Shown: positions 32,978 to 42,719, counted from the first letter of the stretch. The stretch: 64,000 nucleotides of DNA from Sphingomonas desiccabilis (GCF_004135605.1 NZ_SDPT01000001.1:806001-870000); one strand, 5' to 3'. Notes: generated from the sequence alone by a model not told the origin. Translations and numbers: made by a program.

Positions 32978-34888
32978 ATGCCAACCAAGAAGCCTGCGCC
33001 TGCGGGCCGCTCCCGTGCGCCTAAGGGCCATGACTTCTCCACGTTCCGACGCGGGGCCCTTTCCAGTTTCAGCACGCCCACCATGCGCTCCCTTCGGGAC
33101 CCCGAGGCCAAGGGCCCCAAGGCCGGCGCGACCATCCGCACGGCTTCCAAGCCGCGGGGCGTGCTGACGCGACTGGCCTCCGACGCAGTCGCCGGGGTCT
33201 CGCGTGCCCTCGGCAGTTCCGAGCGTGACGCAGCCCAACGAGCCGCTCGCTTCGAGGAGCTGAACCACGAGTGGAACCCGCTGTCCTCCGCCGACACGAT
33301 CGGCACGCAGCTCCGACGCCTCGCCGACGACGACCGGGACTTCAGCAAGCGCGACTTGATCCAAGGGGCCGTTACCGGCGCCCTCACGCTCGCCCCTGAA
33401 GTCGCCGCACCGGCCGCAAAGGCCTTCGCCCGGACAGGTGCCGGCAAGCGCATCCTCGGAGCCCTCTCGAAGGTAGAGCCGATCGTCGAGGACACCGCGA
33501 TCGAAGGCAGCTCTAAGCTCGTCCGCTCGGCCCCGAAGCAGCCGCTCCGGGACGTCCGCACCAAGGACGGCGCCGTCGTCACCCCGGCACCTCAGCGCCC
33601 CGCGGGCGTCCTCTCCGACGAGTACGTCCAGAAGCCGCTCGCAGGGCAGCCGCGGGGCCCCCGAGGTTCGGGGCCCGACAGTGTCCTCCGGGACGTTGCG
33701 CGACGCTACGCCGAGAAGGCCGGCATCCAGTACGATCCGCCGACAGAGTACCTCCGCGTCGATCCCAAGCGGGCTGGGGCCATCGCCAAGGCCTTCGAAG
33801 CCATGCCGCACGACCCTCAGAACCCCGCGGTGCGGGGCTCCTATGAGGCACTCGCTCGCGAGACCCTGGAGCAATATCGGGCTCTGCAGGAAGCAGGCTA
33901 CAGCTTCGGGTTCTACCCGGAGAACGGCGACCCCTATCCGAGCCCCTGGGACGCAGTCCGCGACCTCCGGGACAACCGCCAGATGCGGGTCTACCCCACT
34001 GACGCCGGCTACGGCTCACAGGGCATCTCCGCGGAGGAGCTGGCGAACAACCCCCTCCTGGCGGAGGTCCCCGGCGAGACCTGGGACGGCAAGCCGGTCA
34101 GGGTCAACGACGTCTTCCGCGCCGTCCACGACGCCTTCGGTCATGCCAAGAACGGCGTGGGCTTCAGGGCGGACGGCGAAGAGAACGCATGGCGTGCTCA
34201 CCTCGGCATGTTCAGCCCCGAGGCGCGGCCGGCGATGACGACCGAGACCCGCGGGCAGAATAGCTGGCTTAACTTCGGGCCTCACGGCGAAGCCAACCGC
34301 AACGCCTCGACCGCGGACACCGTCTTCGCCGACCAGAAGATCGGCCTGCTCCCGGAATGGGCCCTTGACCCTCAGGGCGTCCCACCGGCCCCCGCGGAAA
34401 GCCGCCTGGGCTATTGGTCCCCCGAGATGGTCGAGGCCATCAAGCAGAAGCACGCAGGCAGCAACAGCGCTTACGTCGTCGAGATGTCCCCGAGCGAGTT
34501 CCTTGGGCTCACCGCGAGCCCCGAGGGGCGGCAGGCGCTGAACAGCACCTCGTCGATCGGCGATTTCTCGCAGGAGCTGTACGAGGCATCTCCGCCCCCG
34601 ATGCTGGGCGTAACGCTCGGCAAGGAACCCAGCGCGGTCCAGCGCTCTATGGGCGTCGAGAGCCTGCCGAACCTCGTAATGTCGCACGACGGGCGTCACC
34701 GCATGGCTGCTCTAGACCGTGCCGGCGTCAAGTCCGTGCCCGTGATGGTACAGCTTAACGGTGCGGCGCCGAGCGCTCTCTCGGAGCTACCGCTGACACC
34801 TCAGCGTTCCCGCAACTCCCCACTGGAGAGTGGCGACACGCCGGCCGTGCTGCGGAACATCCGACCGCTCAGCAAATACCAGCCGTAA
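32978..34888 (+). CDS. Polyvalent-type virion protein with conserved enzyme-like domain
   Basis: 636 residues. Residues about 235-480 carry conserved polar blocks: FRAVHDAFGHAKNGVGFR, GEENAWRAHLGMFSP, TETRGQNSWLNFGPHGE and TVFADQKIGLLPEWAL. These are dense in His, Asp, Glu and Asn as in an enzyme centre. They occur, as I recall, in phage polyvalent proteins. Near 565 a second motif, SHDGRHRMAALDRAGVKSVPVMV, resembles the ParB/sulfiredoxin-like box. It is probably packaged and ejected into the cell. Confidence 0.6.
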   Translation: MPTKKPAPAGRSRAPKGHDFSTFRRGALSSFSTPTMRSLRDPEAKGPKAGATIRTASKPRGVLTRLASDAVAGVSRALGSSERDAAQRAARFEELNHEWNPLSSADTIGTQLRRLADDDRDFSKRDLIQGAVTGALTLAPEVAAPAAKAFARTGAGKRILGALSKVEPIVEDTAIEGSSKLVRSAPKQPLRDVRTKDGAVVTPAPQRPAGVLSDEYVQKPLAGQPRGPRGSGPDSVLRDVARRYAEKAGIQYDPPTEYLRVDPKRAGAIAKAFEAMPHDPQNPAVRGSYEALARETLEQYRALQEAGYSFGFYPENGDPYPSPWDAVRDLRDNRQMRVYPTDAGYGSQGISAEELANNPLLAEVPGETWDGKPVRVNDVFRAVHDAFGHAKNGVGFRADGEENAWRAHLGMFSPEARPAMTTETRGQNSWLNFGPHGEANRNASTADTVFADQKIGLLPEWALDPQGVPPAPAESRLGYWSPEMVEAIKQKHAGSNSAYVVEMSPSEFLGLTASPEGRQALNSTSSIGDFSQELYEASPPPMLGVTLGKEPSAVQRSMGVESLPNLVMSHDGRHRMAALDRAGVKSVPVMVQLNGAAPSALSELPLTPQRSRNSPLESGDTPAVLRNIRPLSKYQP

Positions 34889-34917
34889 CGGACAGGGCCC
34901 TTGGGAGACCAGGGGCC

Positions 34918-35142
34918 CTAGTTCGCCCGTGGGCGGCACCCCAGCGCATGGATTACCATGGTGCTGTGATCGTTAAGCAGCTCGCGGATTTTCGGCGTGC
35001 GCTCGACCTTACCCTCGACGAGGATCGCCTCAAGTATCCGGCCGAGCGTCTGATAGGTCTCGACCATATCTTCGCCGACATCGTCCATCTCCCGGTCTTC
35101 CACGGGGATTTCCGACCGGCTCTTTCGCGGGGCTAGGCTCAT
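34918..35142 (-). CDS. Small minus-strand accessory protein
   Basis: 74 residues from ATG 35142 with GGAG upstream; a start eight codons earlier is possible. Acidic first half, helical middle (MVETYQTLGRILEAILVEG). It interrupts the rightward virion genes just before the terminase, so it is probably a moron. Function unknown. Confidence 0.55.
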   Translation of the reverse strand: MSLAPRKSRSEIPVEDREMDDVGEDMVETYQTLGRILEAILVEGKVERTPKIRELLNDHSTMVIHALGCRPRAN

Positions 35143-35177
35143 GCCGCTCCAGATAACACCTGACATAGAGTTTCGCC

Positions 35178-35714
35178 ATGCCCACTAAGCCGACCGGCCG
35201 CCCCCGTGGCCGCCCGCCGGGCGTGAAGAACAAGCCCAAGACGATCGAGCAGTTCGTGGTCGAGCACATCCGCTCCCCGATCGCTCCGCCCCCGGCGCCG
35301 CCCAAGAAGGCCGCGCGGGGACCTTGGGCCAACATGACCCCCGAGGAGCGGAAGGCCTACAGCCAGAAGCTCGTCGCCGCCCGCAAGGGCAACCACCCGA
35401 ACACCAACATTCCCGGCAAGCCCCGGCACCTCACCCACGCGCAGTGGGCTGCGGTCCAGGCAGAGGCTCGGCGGGACGCCAAGAGGATCATCCAGAAGAT
35501 GAAGGACGCCGGCCAACTCCCGGACGATCCCAGGGCCGTCGAGGCTCTGGAAAAAGCCGTCACCACCCTCCGTACCGCGGAGACCCCCAAAGACGTCGCC
35601 GCGCTCGGCCGTCTCATTCTCGACTTCACCAAGGCCAAGCCGGCCCAGAAGATCGAAGCCACCGTGCGGAGCGCCGAGGACATCCTCGACGAGATGGCGG
35701 CGGACGAAGAGTAA
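35178..35714 (+). CDS. Putative terminase small subunit
   Basis: 178 residues: a basic, Pro-rich start (RPRGRPPGVKNKPK), AT-hook-like and suited to DNA binding, a helical core, and an acidic end. It lies seven bases before the large terminase gene, the usual place. Assignment is mainly from position and DNA-binding character. Confidence 0.6.
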   Translation: MPTKPTGRPRGRPPGVKNKPKTIEQFVVEHIRSPIAPPPAPPKKAARGPWANMTPEERKAYSQKLVAARKGNHPNTNIPGKPRHLTHAQWAAVQAEARRDAKRIIQKMKDAGQLPDDPRAVEALEKAVTTLRTAETPKDVAALGRLILDFTKAKPAQKIEATVRSAEDILDEMAADEE

Positions 35715-35720
35715 CACCCT

Positions 35721-37370
35721 ATGGCCAATGCGCCCTCTCCAGGGGACGCCGAGGCCCGCCGCAAGGCTACCCGCAAGCGCCTCCTAGACGACTTCCAATT
35801 CTACGCCCGCAAGGCCCTGAAGATCAGGACCAAGGACGCGAAGATCATCCCCTTCGTGCTCAACCGGGCCCAGCGCCGGCTTATCGAGGCGCTCCTGAAG
35901 CAGTGGCAGGAAACCGGCCGTATCCGGGTCGTGATCCTGAAGGCCCGCCAGCTCGGGTTCTCCACGGCCTGGGGCGGCTTCATGTACTGGTGGATCAGCC
36001 AGCACCGCGCCACCAAGGGGATCGTCGTCACCCACAAGGCGGAAGCCTCGACGGCGCTGTTCGACATGACGAAGCGCTACCATGCCGAGATGCCGGGGTT
36101 CCTCCGGCCCTCGACGTCGAAGGCGAACGGGCGAGAGCTGAAGTTCGACAGGCTCGACAGCGGCTACATGATCGCCACGGCAGGCGCCGATACGGTCGGC
36201 CGCGGTGAAACCCTGCAGCTCGCCCACCTCTCCGAGGTCGGCTTGTGGCCGAAGGGCAAGGCCCGTGAGATTATGAACGGCCTCCTGCAGGCGGTCCCCG
36301 ACGTTCCCGACACCTTCGTCGCGATCGAGAGTACCGCCCGCGGCATGTCCGGCCCCTTCTACGAACAGTGGAAGGCCGCCGAGGCCGGGGAATCCGGCTA
36401 TCTCGCCTACTTCGCGCCCTGGTTTGAGGACGAGAAATATCGCGTCTCGCCTCCAGAAGACTTCCAGCGCACCCCCGACGAGGAGGACTACTGCGCCAAG
36501 GTCTACGACGAGTATGGCGAAGTCCTCGACGACGCCCAGCTCCTCTTCCGGCGCCGGAAGATCGCCCAGGATGGCCCCGACCTGTTCAAGCAGGAGTACC
36601 CGACGTTTCCAAAGGACGCCTTCCTGACCTCCGGGTCCCCGGTGTTCAACCTTGAGAAGCTCGCCGCCCGCATAGAGGAGGCCCCCGACATCCTCCACCG
36701 GATGGAATACGACCCGGTCGCCGGCTGCTTCAAACCTGACCCCCGCGGCCGGCTGTTCCTCTACCGCGAGATCGACCCGCACCAGGAATACACCCTGGGC
36801 GCCGACGTCTCCAAGGGCACCGCCGAGGGCGACTGGTCCGTCGTGCAGGTCCTAGACCAGCACAAGCGGCAGGTCGGCATCTGGCGTGGCCAAGTCGAGC
36901 CGGACTACTTCGCCCATATTTGCTACCACCTGGGCGAGTTGTTCAACTGGGGCCGACTGGCGATCGAATTTAACAACCACGGCATCCTGCCGAACACCAT
37001 GCTATACAAGGGCCTCATGGTCCGTGGGGAGCTGAAGACCTACCCGAACCTCTACACCCGTGAGGTCTACGACAAGACCAACGACGAGACGAAGGAGGAG
37101 CTAGGCTTCTACACCGACGTCAAGACTCGCCCCCTCATCATCGACGAGCTGCGCCAAGCAGTCCGCGACGCCACCATCTGTCTCTATGACAAGACCACGC
37201 TCGACGAGATGACGACCTTTGTCGCCGACCCTAAGTCGGGGAAGATCGAGCACGAAGTCGGATGCCACGACGACACGATCCTCGCCTTGGCAATCGCTAA
37301 CCACATCCATGAGGGTCACTGGGAGCAAATCGCTTCCACTGACGACCTCTACTTTGAAATGACCGGATAA
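35721..37370 (+). CDS. Terminase large subunit
   Basis: 549 residues. The ATPase has the classic terminase P-loop variant VILKARQLGFST (about 70-81) and a downstream acidic strand LAHLSEVGLW. The RNase H-like nuclease has GADVSKGTAEGDWSVV (about 358) and a late Asp pair in CHDDTILALAIANH (about 514). This motor packages DNA into the prohead. The sequence is not close to T7 gp19. Confidence 0.88.
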   Translation: MANAPSPGDAEARRKATRKRLLDDFQFYARKALKIRTKDAKIIPFVLNRAQRRLIEALLKQWQETGRIRVVILKARQLGFSTAWGGFMYWWISQHRATKGIVVTHKAEASTALFDMTKRYHAEMPGFLRPSTSKANGRELKFDRLDSGYMIATAGADTVGRGETLQLAHLSEVGLWPKGKAREIMNGLLQAVPDVPDTFVAIESTARGMSGPFYEQWKAAEAGESGYLAYFAPWFEDEKYRVSPPEDFQRTPDEEDYCAKVYDEYGEVLDDAQLLFRRRKIAQDGPDLFKQEYPTFPKDAFLTSGSPVFNLEKLAARIEEAPDILHRMEYDPVAGCFKPDPRGRLFLYREIDPHQEYTLGADVSKGTAEGDWSVVQVLDQHKRQVGIWRGQVEPDYFAHICYHLGELFNWGRLAIEFNNHGILPNTMLYKGLMVRGELKTYPNLYTREVYDKTNDETKEELGFYTDVKTRPLIIDELRQAVRDATICLYDKTTLDEMTTFVADPKSGKIEHEVGCHDDTILALAIANHIHEGHWEQIASTDDLYFEMTG

Positions 37371-37377
37371 ACTCCCC

Positions 37378-39432
37378 ATGAAACTGAAGCCCCGTGTCCT
37401 CACCGATGAGGACTTGGTTGGCGCGTGTGTTGCGCGGGCAGAAGCCGGCTCCTCGTTCGTAGACAGCAACCTCCAGGCCGAGCGCCGGGAGGTCACGATG
37501 TACTATCAGGGCAAGAAGCCCTTTCCGCTTCGCGAAGGCGGCTCGCGGTTCGTCAGCCAGGACGTCTACGAGAGCGTCGAGGCCATGAAGGCCCAGATCA
37601 CCGAGGCGTTCGCCGCCGGCAACAACATCGTCTCCTTTCGCCCCCAGAACGCGGGGGATGTCGACCTCGCCCAGCAGGCCACCGAGTACTGCGAGCACGT
37701 CATGTTCGCCCAGAACGATGGCCTGGAGATCATCAACGGCGTCACCCACGACAGCGCCTTGAACCGTGTCGGCGTCGCCCAAGTCTACTGGGACCGCTCG
37801 TCGATTACGACCGGGCACACCTTCGAGGACGTGCCGCTCGAAGAGGCCAGCCAGCTCCTGTCGGACTCTGCGGTGCGCCTCACCGACAAGCCGGTCCAGA
37901 AGGACGCCGGGAACGGTGTGTACACGGTCTCCGGCGAGTTTGAGAGGATCGAGGACACTTCCCAGGTTCGCATCGAAGTGGTGCCGCCTGAGGAGTTCAT
38001 CGTCTCGGGACGCTTCAAGGACCTCGCCCGTGCGCCTTACGTCGCCCGCCGCCGCCGAGTGACCCTCGGGGAGCTGGTGGATGACGGATATGATCCCAAG
38101 GTCGTCTATGCGATCGAAGGGGAGGAAGACGACCTCGCCCTGGACGAGGAGAGACTCCAGCGCGAAGAGGACACGGTCGTCACCGGCCTTGACGACGAGA
38201 GCGAGGACGAGGCGGGGCGCCTGGTTACCGTCCACATGTCCTTCATCCGCATCGACGCGGACGGGGAGGGGCGCCAGCAGCTCTGGAAGGTCGTTCACGT
38301 CGGCCGCACCCTGCTCGACAAGCAGAAGGTCGCCGACCATCCCTTCGTGACCTACTCCATGCTGCCGGAGCCCCACACCTTCTACGGGGGCAACTTCGCG
38401 GCCCGTACGATCCAGCACGCCAACACCAAGACCACCCTGACGCGAGCTATCATCGAGCAGGCGGTCGAAGCGACCAACCCGCGCTGGCAGGTAGCCCGTG
38501 GCGGCGTTGCGAACCCACGAGAGCTTATCGACAACCGGCGCGGCGGAATCGTCAACGTGCGGTCCGTTGTAGATAGCGTGGCGCCACTACCGCAGACCCC
38601 GATCAACCCCTTCGTCCTCCAGACGATCGGCATGGTCGACCAGGCGCGGGAGGATACCACCGGCATCAGCCGGCTCAGCCAGGGCTTGGACAAGAAGGCC
38701 CTCAGCCACCAGAACAGCGCCGGCTTGGTCGAGCAGCTCACCAGCAACAGTCAGGTGCGCGGCAAGGTCATGGCGCGGCACTTCGCGGTCCAGTTTCTCA
38801 CGAAGCTGTACCTGAAGGTTTACGCCATCGGCATCGAGAACGACCGCCAGCGCATCCTTGAGATCGCGGGCAACTTCGTCGAGATCGCCCCGCAACAGTG
38901 GCGTAGGCGCTCGCACGTCCAGGTCGACATGACCCTGGGATACGACGAGCGCGACCAGCAGGCCCAGGAGCTGCTCGCGTACGACAAGTACATGACGCAG
39001 ACCCACCCGCGGCTCTACGGCGAACAGCAGCAGTACAACGTGCTCCGCAAGGCCCTGCTCGCGAAGGGGCACAAGAACGTCCAGGACTTCCTGGCCGACC
39101 CCGCCACCCTGCAGCCTCCCCAGCCGGACCCCAAGGTCGCCGCTGAGGTCGCCAAGCTCCAGAAGGAGGTGGAAGTGGCCGAGCGCGAGATCGTCCTCAA
39201 GGAGGCCACCGCGCAGCACAAGGTACAGCTCGCAACCTTCGAGGCGCAGCTCAAGGCAGCGCTGCAGGAATCCGACATCGACCTGCGGAACCGCGACGCG
39301 GACCGCCGGGACGACGAGACTGCCAACCGGATCGACACCGCTCAGGCGGAGCTGGAGCTGGCAATCTTCCAGGCTCAGAACGCGCCGGAAGGGAACAGCA
39401 AGGTCTCGGCCATCATCAGCCCGAACAGCTAA
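37378..39432 (+). CDS. Portal protein
   Basis: 684 residues. Residues about 20-110 (RREVTMYYQGKKPF, FVSQDVYESVEAMKAQITEAF) and the body with TYSMLPEPHTFYGGNFA and DTTGISRLSQGLDK match podovirus portal proteins. The C-terminal 100 residues are a charged coiled coil. It forms the dodecameric gate of the capsid. A GTGTACAC palindrome is at 37918. Confidence 0.82.
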   Translation: MKLKPRVLTDEDLVGACVARAEAGSSFVDSNLQAERREVTMYYQGKKPFPLREGGSRFVSQDVYESVEAMKAQITEAFAAGNNIVSFRPQNAGDVDLAQQATEYCEHVMFAQNDGLEIINGVTHDSALNRVGVAQVYWDRSSITTGHTFEDVPLEEASQLLSDSAVRLTDKPVQKDAGNGVYTVSGEFERIEDTSQVRIEVVPPEEFIVSGRFKDLARAPYVARRRRVTLGELVDDGYDPKVVYAIEGEEDDLALDEERLQREEDTVVTGLDDESEDEAGRLVTVHMSFIRIDADGEGRQQLWKVVHVGRTLLDKQKVADHPFVTYSMLPEPHTFYGGNFAARTIQHANTKTTLTRAIIEQAVEATNPRWQVARGGVANPRELIDNRRGGIVNVRSVVDSVAPLPQTPINPFVLQTIGMVDQAREDTTGISRLSQGLDKKALSHQNSAGLVEQLTSNSQVRGKVMARHFAVQFLTKLYLKVYAIGIENDRQRILEIAGNFVEIAPQQWRRRSHVQVDMTLGYDERDQQAQELLAYDKYMTQTHPRLYGEQQQYNVLRKALLAKGHKNVQDFLADPATLQPPQPDPKVAAEVAKLQKEVEVAEREIVLKEATAQHKVQLATFEAQLKAALQESDIDLRNRDADRRDDETANRIDTAQAELELAIFQAQNAPEGNSKVSAIISPNS

Positions 39433-39440
39433 AAGAGCCC

Positions 39441-39758
39441 ATGTCCAACCTCGTCCTAAGCGAGGCGGAGCAGGACGCGATCGAACAGGGGGAGGCCGCC
39501 GGTCTCCTCCTCGATCACCCCATGTTCCTCCGCGCGATCGAGGCGGTGCGCCTCCAGTGCGCCGAAGCGATCCTTATGTCCGAGCCGGCTGCCCAGCAGT
39601 CCCGCGAGGATGCCTACAACCTCTCCCGAGGCCTCTCCGCGATCACCGCGGAACTGGCAGCCCTGGCCGCCCGTGGCGAGCAGGTGCTTGCCGAGGCTGA
39701 AGCCCAGACCGAGTCCGACGACCCCGACGAGGGCGACACGGAACCGGCCCCCTACTGA
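39441..39758 (+). CDS. Small protein between portal and scaffold
   Basis: 105 residues, acidic and helical (LSEAEQDAIEQGEAAGLLLDHP). Conserved in position in similar phages; probably a minor head protein or part of assembly. No named family. Confidence 0.55.
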   Translation: MSNLVLSEAEQDAIEQGEAAGLLLDHPMFLRAIEAVRLQCAEAILMSEPAAQQSREDAYNLSRGLSAITAELAALAARGEQVLAEAEAQTESDDPDEGDTEPAPY

Positions 39759-39772
39759 AAGAACCCCCGACC

Positions 39773-40711
39773 TTGTCCACCGAGACTTCGGACGACAATT
39801 CCACCAGCATGAGCGAGGAAGCCGCGGAAGCAGCCCTCCTCGAAAGCCTGGGAGGCGACCCCGCTGACCAGAACGATGACGACCAGGATGCCGACGAGGA
39901 CGAAGACCCGAGCGGCGGCCCTGCAGACGACGACGAGGGCCTCGACGAGACCGAAGAGGTGGACGAGGACGCCCCGGAAGACGACGAGACCCCTCCGGCA
40001 GCGCTCGACGACGACGCGGTCGTGGCAGTCGAGATCAACGGCGAAGCGAAGGACTTCAAGCTCGCCGACCTGAAGCGACTCGCGACCGAAGAGGCCGTCA
40101 TCACCCAGCGGGGGCAGGAAGCCGACCTTCTGGGCGGACGGGCCGCAGCGACCCTCCAGGCGGCCTTGGAGGCCGTGCAGGAAGACCTCGCGGCCTATGA
40201 GGGCGTCGACTGGCTCGTACTGCAGCAGGAGCTGGACCCCGAGACCTTCGCTTGGCACCGACAGAACGCCCAGCGGGCCCAGGGCCGCTTCCAGAAGCTC
40301 GTCGGCGCCGCCCAGGGCTTCGAGGCTGTGGTGGCCGAACGCAGGCAAGCCGAAACCACCCGTGCGGCCCAGGCTTGCGTCGCTGAGCTGCGGTCCGATC
40401 TGCCGGGTTGGAACGACAAGCTGTACGGCGAGATCATGGCCTACGGCATCGAGGCGGGCCTTCCCGAGGCCGACGTCACAGCGATCACGAACCCGAAGGT
40501 CATCAAGCTCCTGCGGAAGGCGATGCTGTTCGATCGCGGCCAGAAGGTCGCAACGAAGAAGGTCCAGGCTGCCCCGACCAAGGTCATCAAGGGCGGCACC
40601 CGCGAGGACGGCACGGCCCGGATCGCCGACACCAAGAAGGCCGCACAGCGCCTGAGCCGCACCGGCTCGGACGACGACGCCGTCGCAGTTCTCATGGGGC
40701 GCTGGGGCTAA
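39773..40711 (+). CDS. Putative scaffolding protein
   Basis: 312 residues with an extremely acidic first 85 residues (DQNDDDQDADEDEDP-type), then a helical body and a basic C-terminus (KKVQAAPTKVIKGG). It lies between portal and capsid, where T7 has gp9. The TTG at 39773 is uncertain; ATG 39809 is the alternative. Confidence 0.7.
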   Translation: MSTETSDDNSTSMSEEAAEAALLESLGGDPADQNDDDQDADEDEDPSGGPADDDEGLDETEEVDEDAPEDDETPPAALDDDAVVAVEINGEAKDFKLADLKRLATEEAVITQRGQEADLLGGRAAATLQAALEAVQEDLAAYEGVDWLVLQQELDPETFAWHRQNAQRAQGRFQKLVGAAQGFEAVVAERRQAETTRAAQACVAELRSDLPGWNDKLYGEIMAYGIEAGLPEADVTAITNPKVIKLLRKAMLFDRGQKVATKKVQAAPTKVIKGGTREDGTARIADTKKAAQRLSRTGSDDDAVAVLMGRWG

Positions 40712-40773
40712 ACGGCCTCCGCATCCCAACACCCATTTCAATACCCACTCTCAAAGAAGAAAACACACCCACC

Positions 40774-41676
40774 ATGGCTACTTTCAAGACCTACGACTCG
40801 GTCGGCGCCAAGGAAGACGTCTCGGACGTCATCTCGATGCTCAACAAGCACGAGACCCCGTTCACCAGCTCGCTGACGAACCGCACGGTCGGCCAGAAGA
40901 CCTACGAGTGGCAGGAAGACGAGCAGGAGGGCGGCCAGGACAACGCGCAGGTCGAGGGCTTCGACGCGGTCGAGGAAGACCTCACCACGACCGAGATGCG
41001 GTCCAACACCACGCAGATTTTCTCGCGCACCATCCGCCTGTCGGGTTCGGTCGAGGCGACGGAGCACTACGGCCGCAAGTCGGAGCTGGCCCGTCAGCTC
41101 GTCAAGAAGGGCAAGGCCCTGAAGCTCGACCGCGAGCGGGCCTGCGTCGGTGTCGACCAGGTGGCAGTCCTGGGCAGCTCGACCACGCCGCGCCGCCACG
41201 CCTCGGCCTTCCAGCTCATCGACGCGGGCAACAAGATCGAGAACGCGGCCACCGCAGCGCCGCTGGCGGAGACCACGCTGCGCTCGGCGATTCGCAAGAA
41301 CTATGACGAGGGCGGCAAGGCCCGCCGGTTCATGGTGGCCCCGTACGTTGCGGAGCAGACCGCCGAGTTCGCCGGCAACGCCAGCCGCACCCGCGAGATC
41401 ACCGGCAAGAACGCCAAGGAGATCGTGCATGTCGTGGACGTGTACACCACGGCGCTCGGCACGCTGTCGATCGAGACCAACCGGGAGATGAAGCGGGACT
41501 ACGGCCTGCTCTGGAACCCGGAGGACTGGAAGAACGTGACCCTGAAGGGCCGCGGCTGGTTCCGGGAGACGCTGGCGAAGACCGGCGACAACACGAAGAT
41601 CATGCTGGCCGGCGAGTACGGCCTGCAGCACAACAACTTCAAGGCGTCGACGCTCGTCACCAACATCGGCGAGTAA
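40774..41676 (+). CDS. Major capsid protein, SU10/DUF5309 type
   Basis: 300 residues. The start (TFKTYDSVGAKEDVSDVISM, then HETPFTSSL) and the WQEDEQ element match the DUF5309/SU10 major capsid family, an HK97-fold capsid not closely related to T7 gp10. GTGTACAC lies at 41440. The gene is followed by a terminator, as for the T7 capsid gene. Confidence 0.85.
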   Translation: MATFKTYDSVGAKEDVSDVISMLNKHETPFTSSLTNRTVGQKTYEWQEDEQEGGQDNAQVEGFDAVEEDLTTTEMRSNTTQIFSRTIRLSGSVEATEHYGRKSELARQLVKKGKALKLDRERACVGVDQVAVLGSSTTPRRHASAFQLIDAGNKIENAATAAPLAETTLRSAIRKNYDEGGKARRFMVAPYVAEQTAEFAGNASRTREITGKNAKEIVHVVDVYTTALGTLSIETNREMKRDYGLLWNPEDWKNVTLKGRGWFRETLAKTGDNTKIMLAGEYGLQHNNFKASTLVTNIGE

Positions 41677-41687
41677 TCGACCTCAAG

Positions 41688-41726
41688 GCCCTCGGTCCCT
41701 TCAAAAGGGGCCGGGGGTTTCCTTTC
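41688..41726 (+). terminator. Terminator after the capsid gene
   Basis: CCCTCGGTCCC pairs with GGGGCCGGGGG across TTCAAAA, followed by TTTCCTTTC. Comparable in position to T7 T-phi, which lowers expression of genes after the capsid. Confidence 0.65.
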
Positions 41727-41744
41727 ACCCCGATTCAGTTGCGA

Positions 41745-42104
41745 ATGACCACGACCTCCCGCTTCGTCGGACTTGACGAAGACTTCGTACTCGACACGGT
41801 CGATGCCGACCTACAGGTCACCGGCACGATCGTCACCGAGCAGCATATTCCGCAGTCCTTCTTGGACCGCGTCGCCGCCAAGAGAAACTGGCAGGACGCC
41901 CAGTCCTTCTCGGCGCTTACCAAGGGCGACGACATCGAGAAGATTCACCTCGCCCGCATCCCGGTCGCAGTCGTGAACAAGTGGAGCCGTGAGGGCTTCG
42001 ACCTCTTCCAGGCCCTCCACGACCCCAACGGTGCCGCCCTGATCCTCGCGAAGCTGCGCTCCGAGGACCTCACTGCCTTCCAGACCACCTCCCGGACCTT
42101 CTAG
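41745..42104 (+). CDS. Conserved phage protein after the capsid
   Basis: 119 residues from ATG 41745 (a TTG two codons earlier is the alternative). Mixed alpha/beta; the first half ends in QHIPQSFLDRVAAKR. Possibly a head-tail connector element; no family recognised. Confidence 0.55.
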   Translation: MTTTSRFVGLDEDFVLDTVDADLQVTGTIVTEQHIPQSFLDRVAAKRNWQDAQSFSALTKGDDIEKIHLARIPVAVVNKWSREGFDLFQALHDPNGAALILAKLRSEDLTAFQTTSRTF

Positions 42105-42110
42105 CCCCTT

Positions 42111-42719
42111 ATGAGCTTCGGCAAACTCAAGACTGCCCTGAAGGGCATTATCAACCGCAAGGACCTGACGGACGAGCTGGCCGGAGACTTCATCAACCGG
42201 GCAGTGACCGAGATGGAACGCATCCTCCGGGTCGGCTCCATGGAGGCTCTCCTCCAGGCCACCTTCGACGGCACCTCAAACACCATCACGATCCCCAGCG
42301 CCTACATGGAGCTGATCGACATGTTCACCGCCGAGGGCACGTTGGAACAGGTCGACAAGGACCGCTTCTTTCGCGAGTGCCCCGAGGGCCGCCCCCGCGT
42401 CTTCATCAAGACCGGCGCGAGCTGGCTCCTCAAGCCTACCCCGGCGGCTGGTGTGACCGTCTACGTTCACCACTATGCCGAGACCCCTCCGCTCCAGGTC
42501 GACACCGACGAGAGCGTCTGGACCCGGTCCGGTTTCAACGCGGCCCTCTACGCCGCAGCGGCCCTAGCGGCCGATTATTTTCAGATGGAGGACCAGTACG
42601 TGCAGCGCTTCCAGAGCAAGTCTGACGGCTACGTGGTCGCCATCCAGAACCAAGACCTCGGCGAGAAGATGAGCGGCCCGACCCGCATCGGCCGCCCCGA
42701 ATATCGAGGAGACTACTAA
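42111..42719 (+). CDS. Head-tail adaptor (gp11-like)
   Basis: 202 residues. The pattern LADELAGDFINRAVTEMERILR-type near the start and the middle with TITIPSAYMELIDMF fit the adaptor proteins below the portal (T7 gp11 role). Placed after capsid as in T7. Confidence 0.72.
   Translation: MSFGKLKTALKGIINRKDLTDELAGDFINRAVTEMERILRVGSMEALLQATFDGTSNTITIPSAYMELIDMFTAEGTLEQVDKDRFFRECPEGRPRVFIKTGASWLLKPTPAAGVTVYVHHYAETPPLQVDTDESVWTRSGFNAALYAAAALAADYFQMEDQYVQRFQSKSDGYVVAIQNQDLGEKMSGPTRIGRPEYRGDY

Larger units (their letters stand above)
5484..41447. repeat. Dispersed GTGTACAC palindromes (11 copies)
   Basis: GTGTACAC at 5484, 7184, 10048, 14140, 18020, 20877, 24163, 27767, 32909, 37918 and 41440. Three are outside genes; seven lie in the same codon phase (Val-Tyr-Thr) and one in another. 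Intervals are 1.7 to 5.1 kb, mostly 3-4 kb. I saw none in the flanking host DNA. The role is unknown; the entry only spans the first to last copy. Confidence 0.65.
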
